Source of the DNA: Streptomyces qinglanensis
Lineage (GTDB): Bacteria; Actinomycetota; Actinomycetes; Streptomycetales; Streptomycetaceae
Direction of reading: 5' to 3'
DNA: 64,000 bases
NCBI RefSeq assembly: GCF_900111245.1
Contig: NZ_FOGO01000013.1
Location: 162,172 to 226,171 of the forward strand
In this document: positions 35,401 to 42,099 of the stretch, piece after piece
Position numbering within the stretch: the stretch's first letter is position 1
How the letters are laid out: each line of letters starts with the position of its first letter
Program-made: the position numbers and the translations under genes
Notes under the pieces: model-generated
The model's database searches: none
Told to the model about the DNA's origin: nothing
Seen by the model: only the letters and a program-made list of their open reading frames with translations

Positions 35401-35949
35401 GGGCGCGGAATGCTGCTCCGGCCGCTCGTCCGGGACGTGTTCGGCGTCCGCGGCGACCGGTTCCGCCTCGGCCGGGGTCGCTGCCGCGCCCGGCCCCTGC
35501 TCGCTCAACGGCGTCAGCGAGGGGAAGGCGGGCAGGTCCTCGGCGGGTCCGGCAGCGGAACCGTCGTACGGTCCGGTGGCCTCCGCGGCCCCCTCGGGAC
35601 CGGTGCCGCCACCCGGGTCCTGGTGGTCCGACTGCGGCGGGGCCTCGGGCGGGGCCGGGGCCGCGGCCTCGGGCGAACCCGCCCACCAGTCCCCGTCGTA
35701 CCGCGCACCGCCCGGGACCGGCCCGGCCGCACCGCCCGCCCCGGAAGGCGGAGCGGGCGGTGCGGCGGGCGCCGCCTGCGGGGGCTCCGGCCTGCTCGCC
35801 GCGTCCTGCGTGTACCAGGCAGGCGGCGTGTAGTCGATGGTGAACTGGCCCGTCGACTCCGTTTCGCCCTCGGCATCCGCTTCCGCGTCGAGCTGGTCGG
35901 AGCCGGGCATGGTCCCGCGGACGCGGATCTCGTCCCGGTCGCTGCTCAC
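32497..35949 (-). CDS. ESX-associated MinD/ParA-like ATPase with long disordered N-terminus (EspI-like)
   Basis: 1150 residues from the GTG at 35949. AGGAGG five bases upstream selects it over the ATG at 35970, which has no good site. Residues 1 to about 800 are acidic at first (Glu/Ala/Pro), then Pro/Gln/Gly-rich. The remainder is a MinD-type ATPase with deviant Walker A KGGVGKT (825-831), AIDANPDAGTLG, and ILTDSGTGLL. A Pro/Gly/Gln tail closes the protein. Mycobacterial EspI has the same order (Pro-rich then MinD-like) inside ESX-1, so a regulatory or positioning role in type VII secretion is likely by analogy. It is last in the leftward unit eccE, unknown, this gene. Confidence 0.8.
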   Translation of the reverse strand: MSSDRDEIRVRGTMPGSDQLDAEADAEGETESTGQFTIDYTPPAWYTQDAASRPEPPQAAPAAPPAPPSGAGGAAGPVPGGARYDGDWWAGSPEAAAPAPPEAPPQSDHQDPGGGTGPEGAAEATGPYDGSAAGPAEDLPAFPSLTPLSEQGPGAAATPAEAEPVAADAEHVPDERPEQHSAPAPADEGPAPAPADEGPASAPAGTSEPDGDADDVAAVAPGEAREAREAGDADEAADALGPDSFGAEADRAEPDTEGAPGDTATPSWRAPSAAAPEPEQRAEGGPESEPETAPEPEEAQQTAAASAVPEVPGAIEDGATMRFSAAALRREIAAHAEDASGADAPQGGDGTAADPAHLRTGAARAERGGTTPAPEAGGDDRAVGETGAAEPEDAIPVSYDFDLEAPSSERLVDAPPPRATPQPRSSEPQDAMPPHPLRRENGPPAEGSGSTMGDGQGLPPLPPDFQPAAAAPPVGTGRPDTPAGGVPQGDNAGTPTEGWHPGGAPSVPPQGAGGGPGADQPLGAHQGQAPWVPDPQGPPAAPQAAAQPHAPQHPQLPQQPQQPQQVPDQPPGAHYGYPQAGQQPSGAPVPPAQQPGHPVLGQAQPGQPYGPGPGPGPSRPGPPQGHQQPGQVQPGQVAQPGQPQPGQGHLGQEQPGQEQFPAQPAAGRPGPSGHTPGYPPAAGAQAPAPQQAPAPQPAPGRQPPAQAPYPGQAQPPGQGQPPAQAPQPGQPQPPVQGQPPLQPHPGAVDPRRVDQSGSPLGYTAAVELSSDRLINNKKKPRPQPGNKSSRFKFGAKKEEAERQRKLDVIRTPVLSCYRIAVISLKGGVGKTTTTTALGSTLATERQDKVIAIDANPDAGTLGRRVRRETGATIRDLVTAIPYLNSYMDIRRFTSQASSGLEILANDVDPAISTTFNDDDYRRVIDVLGRQYPIILTDSGTGLLYSAMRGVLDLADQLIIISTPSVDGASSASTTLDWLAAHGYSELVQRSITVISGVREVGKMIRVEDIVAHFETRCRGVVTVPFDEHLSAGAELDLTMMRPRTREAYFNLSAMVAEDFARAQQQQGLWTADGNPPPQLAPPMPGQGGVPGQGAQPGHPGAAPGGPPPAQQPPYGAGGSGYGYPGPAQQQGHPGGPGQPGQPQPGSGWQQ

Positions 35950-36062
35950 AATGCCTCCTGCTGTGGTCATTCACCCCGGTTTTGCCGCGCGTCCGCCCAC
36001 GCGCGTAAGTCCAGCCTAATCATCGCAACTGTCGGTCGGGCACCGCGGTCGTGCGGCCCGCG

Positions 36063-36767
36063 TCAGTCCAGTCGGCGCGGAGATCCCAGCAGCCCCGACT
36101 CCGCGTCGGTCGGCTGCGTGAGCGCGTACTGCCGCTCCCGTCGTGTGCACCACAGGGTGACGCCGTCGCCCAGTGTGGAGAGCGCCTGCACTTCCTGCGG
36201 CGGCAGTTGCATGATGCGCCCGATCTGCTGCGCCTCGTCCGGCGAGACCCGCTGGACACCGACCAGCGACGCACTCCGCAGCAACCTCGGCGCCACCGGG
36301 CTCAGATAGGGCAGCAGCGTCAGCACCGACTGCCACGGCATCGACGCCACCCGGCCCCGCGGAGGCCGCATTCCGCAGTCCCGGACTACCAGCACCGGGC
36401 TGCTCACCGTCGGCCCCATGGGCGGCACCCGCCCCACGTCGTAGAGCGAGATGCACTCCTGGCCCGCGCCCGCGGCCTGCACCAGGTTCGTCCACACCGG
36501 CGCCCGGCCCGTCTCCACCGCGACCCGGGCACCCGCCCCGGCCAGCCGCAGCGCCAGCACCTGAGCGGTCCACAGACCGCCGACGAGCACCACGTCGTAG
36601 GGGGACGGGTGGTGGAAGCCGACCACCTGGGGCCGCCCTTCCGCGTCGTCGCCGACCACCACGCCGTCGTCCCCGATGGGGAGGGACAGCGCGGCCAACT
36701 GCTCGACGGGCACCCCGTGCTCCGTGCGGCGCGGACCCGTCAGCCCGCGTGTCCAGCGGTCGGCCAT
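36063..36767 (-). CDS. Conserved ESX-locus protein of unknown function
   Basis: 234 residues from the ATG at 36767, with GGGAGGTG upstream. The ATG overlaps the eccE stop by one base (TGATG). No signal peptide or membrane helix. Strands such as YDVVLVGGLWTAQVLALRLAGAGARVAVETG suggest a Rossmann-like fold, but no nucleotide motif is evident. It is tightly coupled to eccE, so a cytosolic partner of the EccE/EccC complex is a reasonable guess. I do not recognise the family. Confidence 0.7.
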   Translation of the reverse strand: MADRWTRGLTGPRRTEHGVPVEQLAALSLPIGDDGVVVGDDAEGRPQVVGFHHPSPYDVVLVGGLWTAQVLALRLAGAGARVAVETGRAPVWTNLVQAAGAGQECISLYDVGRVPPMGPTVSSPVLVVRDCGMRPPRGRVASMPWQSVLTLLPYLSPVAPRLLRSASLVGVQRVSPDEAQQIGRIMQLPPQEVQALSTLGDGVTLWCTRRERQYALTQPTDAESGLLGSPRRLD

Positions 36768-38164
36768 CAGTGCACACCTCCCAGCGGCAGCGTCGCGAAG
36801 GCACCCGGGAGCTGCTCCCGGTCCAGCCGGATCAGCCCGACCCGCGCCGCACGCGCACCGCGCTCCAGATGCTGCCGGGCAGCCGCCAGTTCGTTGTCCG
36901 ACCGGGCGGTCACCCGCACGTGCCCGCTCACCGTGACCGCGCCCCGGCGCGCCGAGCGGCCCAGCGTCACGCTGAACGTCGTCGTCAGCGTCGGCGCCGA
37001 CGTCAGCAGCGCGACCAGCCGCGGGAGCGGAGTGGCGGCCCGGCCCAACTCGGGCCAGCGGCCGATGCCGTAGGTGGTGTGCCACCGGTCGTCACACCGC
37101 CAGGCCCGCGTCGACTCGCTGGTCCGCCGGGTGGGAGCCGCGTCCGGCCGGCTCGCCCTGGCCGTCGCCGCCGGGCTCACACACGCGGAGGTCGCCACCG
37201 CGGCCGTCAGATCCTGCTCGTTGAGCACCGTGGCGACGAAACCGGCTCCCGTCACCCGGCTGGCCAAGTGGTCGGCGGCGCGCACCAGGCAGCGCTGGGC
37301 GCCCTCCAGCCCGCCGCCGCGCGCCTCGACCGCGTCGGGGCACAGCTCCGGATCGAACTTCAGCGCCACCCAGGTCAGCCGCAGCGCGGGCGAGCCCGTC
37401 TGCTCCTGCAGCGGCCCGTAACTGCGCCGGGCGACCGACTGCTCCGGCAGATGCGGGGCGGGCGCCGGCTGGACGTGCTGCACGATCTGCACGGACTCCA
37501 GCGCGATCCCGTCCACATCGAGTGCGTCCTGCATCAGTTCCAGCGGCAGGGCGCGGGCCCCGAAGGCCGGACGCAGCGCGCTGGGCGCGGCCTCGATCCG
37601 CACCAGCGCGGTCAGGAACGTCCCGTCGCCCAGCATCCCTGTGGTGCGGCGCTTCTTGTCCACGAACGCATATGTGCGCAGGGCCGGAGCGCACTCCACC
37701 AGAGGCAGGAAGCTGGCGTCGATCCGCTCGCCCTCCTCGTCCAGCACCATCGCGGGCGTCAGCGGCTGCGCCGCCGCCCGCCGCCGGGCCCGCAGCGCCA
37801 GCAGGGTGCCGACCCAGTCGTGGACCGAACGCTGGTGCCTGCGCATCACCGCCAGCGCCACCAGCACGGCGGCGACCACCACGCCGGGGACCAGCAGCAG
37901 GCGGTCGACGGCCGCCGCGACCAGCAGCACCGCCACGGCCAGCTCCAGCAGCACGAGTTGTTGCAACTGAAACGGTCCGAGCCGACGGGTGCGCGACTCG
38001 GTGCGCAGGGTCGTCGAGGCGGGCACCCGGGATCCGGTCCGGGGCGTCCGGGAGACGGACGCGGTGCCCTCCGGGCGCCGGGGGGCACTCGGCCCCGAGC
38101 GGCTCGCGGTGCCTGCCGCACCCCGCGCCCGCGTCGCAGATCCCATCCGAGAAGGCCCCCTCAT
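36767..38164 (-). CDS. eccE: Type VII secretion membrane protein EccE
   Basis: 465 residues from the ATG at 38164, preceded by GAGGGGGG. The upstream frame to 38392 is out of family. Two adjacent hydrophobic helices (LVLLELAVAVLLVAAAV and LVPGVVVAAVLVALAV, about 65-105) follow a basic, unstructured N-terminus. The large remainder is soluble with the EccE-type VHDWVGTLLALR and TYAFVDKKRRTTGMLGDGTF segments. EccE sits at the edge of the ESX membrane complex in mycobacteria. Divergent from eccB across 230 bases. Confidence 0.78.
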   Translation of the reverse strand: MRGPSRMGSATRARGAAGTASRSGPSAPRRPEGTASVSRTPRTGSRVPASTTLRTESRTRRLGPFQLQQLVLLELAVAVLLVAAAVDRLLLVPGVVVAAVLVALAVMRRHQRSVHDWVGTLLALRARRRAAAQPLTPAMVLDEEGERIDASFLPLVECAPALRTYAFVDKKRRTTGMLGDGTFLTALVRIEAAPSALRPAFGARALPLELMQDALDVDGIALESVQIVQHVQPAPAPHLPEQSVARRSYGPLQEQTGSPALRLTWVALKFDPELCPDAVEARGGGLEGAQRCLVRAADHLASRVTGAGFVATVLNEQDLTAAVATSACVSPAATARASRPDAAPTRRTSESTRAWRCDDRWHTTYGIGRWPELGRAATPLPRLVALLTSAPTLTTTFSVTLGRSARRGAVTVSGHVRVTARSDNELAAARQHLERGARAARVGLIRLDREQLPGAFATLPLGGVH

Positions 38165-38394
38165 GTCCGAATTCGCCCCCCTCGTCCGGGGTGTTGGGCG
38201 GGCGATCACGATACCGGAGCGGCACAAGGCAATCCCCAACCGGCATAGTAGGGGCCCGGCCCGACAATCGGCAGCGCCCGCGGGCGCCGGCCGGGCCGGT
38301 GGGCGGTACCGTTCCGGACCGGCCACCGCCGTCCGGGCCTCGGGCCCGGCGGCTGCGGGGGACAGCAGGGACTTCAGGGGAGCGTCTTTCACTC

Positions 38395-39915
38395 ATGGCA
38401 TCACGGCGCGACGAGCTCAATGCCTACACCTTCGCGAAAAAGCGGCTGGTGGCGGCGTTCCTCCAACCGTCACCGACAGGCACCGAGGAAGGCGCCCCCC
38501 GCCCGCTGCGCGGGATCCTCCCCGGATTCGTCGTGGGCGCCCTGATCCTCGCCGGGTTCGGCGCCTGGGGGATGTTCAAGCCGAAGGCGCCCGAGGGGTG
38601 GGACACTCCGAAGGAGAAAGTGATCATCGGCTCGGAGTCGACCACCCGCTACGTCGTCCTGGAGACCGACGGGAAGGCGCAGCTCCACCCGGTGCTCAAC
38701 CTGGCCTCGGCCAAACTCCTGCTCGACCCGGGCAAGGGCGAAGTCGTCAAGGTCGACGAGAAGGTCCTCGACAAGGGCGACATCCCGCACGGCGCCACAC
38801 TCGGCATCCCCTACGCGCCCGACCGGCTCCCGGAGGGCAAGGAGGCCGGCGAGAAGAAGCGCTGGGCGGTCTGCGAGCGGCCCAGCCAGGGGGAGCGGGC
38901 GGTGCAGAAGGCGGCCTTCGTGCTGGCCGACCGCGACAAGGACGCTGTCGAGGGCGCCGACCGGCTGCACGGCGGCGAGCTCATCTACGTCCAAGGGCCC
39001 GACGACCGGCTCTATGTCGTGGACCGGTCCGGCAACAAATACCGCGTCGCCCGCGACGAGACCCTGCTGCGCGTCCTGGTCGGGGACCGCCGCCCCCAGC
39101 GCGTCTCCCGGGAGTGGCTGGCCACGCTGCACACCGGCGACAACATCTCCTTCCCCCAGATCCGCGGCCAGGTGGGCGCGGAGGCGGGCGTCTCCGGCCT
39201 CGAACCGAACACCAATCGGGTGGGCACCGTCATCCGGTCGACCTCCGGCAACCACATGCAGCAGTACCTCGTGCTCTCCGGCAGGGTCCTGAAGATCAGC
39301 GACTTCATGGCCCAACTCCTGCTCGCCTCCGAGCAGCTGCTGCCCCTCAAGCAGAACGGCGAGGCCACCACGGTGAGCGCCAGCGCCTTCTCGCCGTCCG
39401 GCAGCTACGGCGACAAACTCCGGTGGCCCGAGAAGAAGAGCTACGCCGTCAACTCCGCCGGCACCCGCTCCGGCAGCCGCAACGTGGCCTGCAACGTACT
39501 GCGCAAGGTCGACGGCAAGAGCGGCGCCACCACGCTCTCCACCTGGCTCGGCAAGGAGTTCCCCGAGCAGCTCCCCACCGGTACCTCCAGCGCCTACGTC
39601 ACGCCCGGAACAGGCCAGCTGCTGCGCCAGTTCAAGGGCCGCAGCCCGGACGTCGGCGGGATCTTCCTCGTCACCGACACCGGGCTGCGCTACGCGATGC
39701 AGAACAACACCGACAGCGAACAGAGCGACTCGGGCATCGGCGAGGACAGCAGGAAGTCCAAGCAGCAGAAGCAGCAGGCAGAGAGCCAGAACGCCCAGCG
39801 CAGGCTCGGGTACGAGAAGGTCAAGCCCGCGCCCGTGCCCGCCGAATGGGCCGCCTTCCTGCCCATGGGACCGCGCCTGTCCACCGGTGACGCACAACAG
39901 CCGCAGGGCTCCTGA
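38395..39915 (+). CDS. eccB: Type VII secretion protein EccB
   Basis: 506 residues. The family opening MASRRDELNAYTFAKKRLV is followed by one membrane helix (about 41-60, ILPGFVVGALILAGFGAWGM) and a large extracytoplasmic domain of EccB repeats (LETDGKAQLHPVLNLASAKLLL; FLVTDTGLRYAM). Two cysteines (in AVCERP and NVACNV) are placed as in EccB for a disulfide. GGGGAG lies about 12 bases before the ATG. The mycosin gene begins five bases after its stop, so they are co-translated. Confidence 0.92.
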   Translation: MASRRDELNAYTFAKKRLVAAFLQPSPTGTEEGAPRPLRGILPGFVVGALILAGFGAWGMFKPKAPEGWDTPKEKVIIGSESTTRYVVLETDGKAQLHPVLNLASAKLLLDPGKGEVVKVDEKVLDKGDIPHGATLGIPYAPDRLPEGKEAGEKKRWAVCERPSQGERAVQKAAFVLADRDKDAVEGADRLHGGELIYVQGPDDRLYVVDRSGNKYRVARDETLLRVLVGDRRPQRVSREWLATLHTGDNISFPQIRGQVGAEAGVSGLEPNTNRVGTVIRSTSGNHMQQYLVLSGRVLKISDFMAQLLLASEQLLPLKQNGEATTVSASAFSPSGSYGDKLRWPEKKSYAVNSAGTRSGSRNVACNVLRKVDGKSGATTLSTWLGKEFPEQLPTGTSSAYVTPGTGQLLRQFKGRSPDVGGIFLVTDTGLRYAMQNNTDSEQSDSGIGEDSRKSKQQKQQAESQNAQRRLGYEKVKPAPVPAEWAAFLPMGPRLSTGDAQQPQGS

Positions 39916-39920
39916 GCGGG

Positions 39921-41276
39921 GTGACGAGGACGATGCACAGCAGCGAGACGACGCCCCCGACTCGCGGCACCGGGCGCGGTGTCCGCCTGCCCCAGCTCCC
40001 GCTGCGGCAGCGCACCCGGCGCGCCCTGCGCCGAGCGGCGGCGACAGCGGCCGCCACGGCGGTCACGGCCTCCACGCTGGTGGTCACCGCCGCCCCTCCC
40101 GCCGCCGCGGACGTCAGCACCCAGTGCACCTTCCCCGCGAAGCCGTTCAAGGGCCGTCCCTGGTCGCTCCAGCGGGTCCTCCTCAACGAGCTGTGGCGGG
40201 AAACCGACAAGGGCGCCGGTGTCCGGGTCGCCGTCATCGACACGGGCGTCGACATCGAGAACGAGCAGCTCACGGATGCCGTCGATGCCGACGCGGGGAA
40301 GAACCTGCTCCCCAAGAAGCCGAAGAAGGACAAGGAGACCGGCCGCGCCACCCCGCGCGGCAAGGCCAACGGGACCTCGGACGAGGTCGGCCACGGCACC
40401 AAGGTGGCGGGCATCATCGCCGCGCGCCCGGCCGACGACACCGGCTTCGTCGGCCTCGCGCCCAAGGCGACGATCATCCCGATCAAGCAGAACGACGCCA
40501 ACGGCAGCGGCACCGCCCTCACCCTCGCCGACTCGATCGACTACGCGGTGAAGGCCGGCGCCGACGTCATCAACATCTCCCAGGACACCGCCGAGGCCCT
40601 GAAACCGGACTCCTCGCTCGAGCGCGCCGTGCAGCGCGCCGTCCGCGCGGACATCGTCGTCGTGGCCTCCGCGGGCAACGACGGACTGGGCGGCAAGAAC
40701 AAGACGACCTACCCGGCCTCCTACCCCGGTGTCCTCGCCGTCGCCTCCTCGGACCGCAACAACGAGCGCGCACCCTTCTCGCAGGCCGGCGACTTCGTGG
40801 ACGTGGCGGCCCCCGGCGTCGACATGGTCTCGACCGTGCCCAAGGGCGGCCACTGCATCGACAACGGCACCAGCTTCTCCGCACCCTATGTGGCCGGGGT
40901 CGCTGCACTGCTGCGCGCGAAGCACGACAGGGGCGCCGACAAGTGGTCCCAGCAGAACGTCGTCGCGCAGATCGAGCAGACTGCGGAGCGCTCCATCCCG
41001 GGCCACGACCGCCTCGTCGGCTGGGGCGTCGTCGACCCCGTGGCCGCCCTGACCGAGGACAGCAAGCGCCTCGAGCGCCCCGAGGCCGAAGAGGGCGTCG
41101 AAACGGGCAAGAAGCCGACACCCGCCAAGCTCCAGCTCGGGGAAACCGAGCAGGAACGGAACGAGAGGTTGGGAACCTACGTCCTTGTGGGCGGCGGCAC
41201 CCTGGTCGCGGTGGTCGCGGGCACGTCGGTCGTCCTCCGCGACCGGCGCCGGAAGGGCACCACGGCAGGCGGCTGA
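39921..41276 (+). CDS. mycP: Mycosin protease MycP (ESX-associated subtilase)
   Basis: 451 residues. A long basic signal peptide (to about residue 64, ending AAADVS) precedes an S8 subtilase domain with the complete triad: Asp107 in AVIDTGVD, His158 in GHGTKVAG, Ser318 in NGTSFSAPYVAG. Asn253 supplies the oxyanion hole. A C-terminal membrane helix (LVGGGTLVAVVAGTSVVL) and basic tail anchor it outside the cell membrane, as in mycosins, which stabilise the ESX complex and trim substrates. Start uncertain between GTG 39921 and ATG 39933. High GC (126 of 180 bases in three sampled lines between 40441 and 40680). Confidence 0.9.
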   Translation: MTRTMHSSETTPPTRGTGRGVRLPQLPLRQRTRRALRRAAATAAATAVTASTLVVTAAPPAAADVSTQCTFPAKPFKGRPWSLQRVLLNELWRETDKGAGVRVAVIDTGVDIENEQLTDAVDADAGKNLLPKKPKKDKETGRATPRGKANGTSDEVGHGTKVAGIIAARPADDTGFVGLAPKATIIPIKQNDANGSGTALTLADSIDYAVKAGADVINISQDTAEALKPDSSLERAVQRAVRADIVVVASAGNDGLGGKNKTTYPASYPGVLAVASSDRNNERAPFSQAGDFVDVAAPGVDMVSTVPKGGHCIDNGTSFSAPYVAGVAALLRAKHDRGADKWSQQNVVAQIEQTAERSIPGHDRLVGWGVVDPVAALTEDSKRLERPEAEEGVETGKKPTPAKLQLGETEQERNERLGTYVLVGGGTLVAVVAGTSVVLRDRRRKGTTAGG

Positions 41277-41291
41277 CAGCGGGCGCGGCCA

Positions 41292-41307
41292 CCGGGCGAC
41301 CGCCCGG
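41292..41307 (+). terminator. Short hairpin after mycP
   Basis: CCGGGCG (41292-41298) pairs with CGCCCGG (41301-41307), starting 15 bases after the mycP stop. It is small but well placed and separates the eccB-mycP unit from the accessory module. Confidence 0.45.
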
Positions 41308-41408
41308 CCCGTCGCTGTCGGAGGGGGTTGAGAGAATGTGAGCAGTGTGCCGCTTGCGTGTCACACGTTACGGTCCTGCTACACCAACTGCTGGCACCCT
41401 GTTTGCAG

Positions 41409-41438
41409 TTGGAACGTGCTGGACTCGGCTACTACAGT
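41409..41438 (+). promoter_or_regulatory. Candidate promoter of the ESX accessory module
   Basis: TTGGAA (41409-41414) and TACAGT (41433-41438) are separated by 18 bases, a good vegetative-type promoter for Streptomyces. It is about 80 bases before the first gene of the module. The 244-base gap 41277-41520 contains no convincing gene. Confidence 0.55.
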
Positions 41439-41520
41439 GATGTGAGCGCTGTTTCCGCGGAACCGCCGAGCGCCGGAACCGCCGGAGAACGCGCAGAGGA
41501 CCTGGCAGAAGGGGGGAGCC

Positions 41521-42066
41521 ATGGGGGAGTTGGGTCCGGACGGCAAGGAGAGGCCGCCGCCGGTGCTGCCGCCGAAGAAGGCGTCGTCCTCCTCGAACGG
41601 GGACGGGGAACTGGAACGACGTGCTGAAGCGCTGAAGAAGCTGAAGAAGCGGATCGATGGTGTCATCGCGGAGCTGGACGCGTCCCCTGCCGCGAAGCAC
41701 AAAGTCTCCTGCAGGCGCGTCACACGGAAGTCACTCAGCGGAGAGAGCATCCGCTACGTGGAAGCGGACGACCTCTTCGCCAAATACGGAGAGGTGCACG
41801 ACACCCTCACGCTTCTCTCCTCCACCCTCCGGGACCAGATCGACGCGACGGGTATCGCCATCCACGGCGCCGACAGAGGCTTCGACAAACTGGACGAGGA
41901 CGAGAAGCGTCGCTTCTGGCAGATCCAGGCCCGAGTGGAAGCCGCGGGGAAGAAGTTGAAGCATCCGGACGGCGAGGGGGGCCGCGGAGCAGAAGGGCAG
42001 GAGGGGGGCGGCGAGGCGCCTGCGGACAACAAGTTCGAAGGAGATGCCGACGGCGCCGAACGGTGA
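41521..42066 (+). CDS. Helical protein of the ESX accessory module, unknown family
   Basis: 181 residues. Pro/Ser-rich start, a basic helix ELERRAEALKKLKKRIDGV, two further helices (DLFAKYGEVHDTLTLLSSTL; KRRFWQIQARVEAAGKKL), then an acidic Gly-rich tail. The helical-hairpin size recalls ESX substrates and their partners, but no W-x-G turn is seen. There is no signal peptide, consistent with ESX export or a cytosolic chaperone. The ATG follows AGGGGGGAG. The next gene begins 33 bases later and is probably its partner. I do not recognise the family. Confidence 0.7.
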   Translation: MGELGPDGKERPPPVLPPKKASSSSNGDGELERRAEALKKLKKRIDGVIAELDASPAAKHKVSCRRVTRKSLSGESIRYVEADDLFAKYGEVHDTLTLLSSTLRDQIDATGIAIHGADRGFDKLDEDEKRRFWQIQARVEAAGKKLKHPDGEGGRGAEGQEGGGEAPADNKFEGDADGAER

Positions 42067-42099
42067 TCGGCAGGCTTACGCCCGGGAACAGGAGGATGC

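Noticed and set aside
41328..41627. 99-codon plus-strand frame upstream of the ESX accessory module
   Set aside because: It overlaps the promoter-like sequence and the start of the 41521 gene in another frame, and has no ribosome binding site or recognisable domain.
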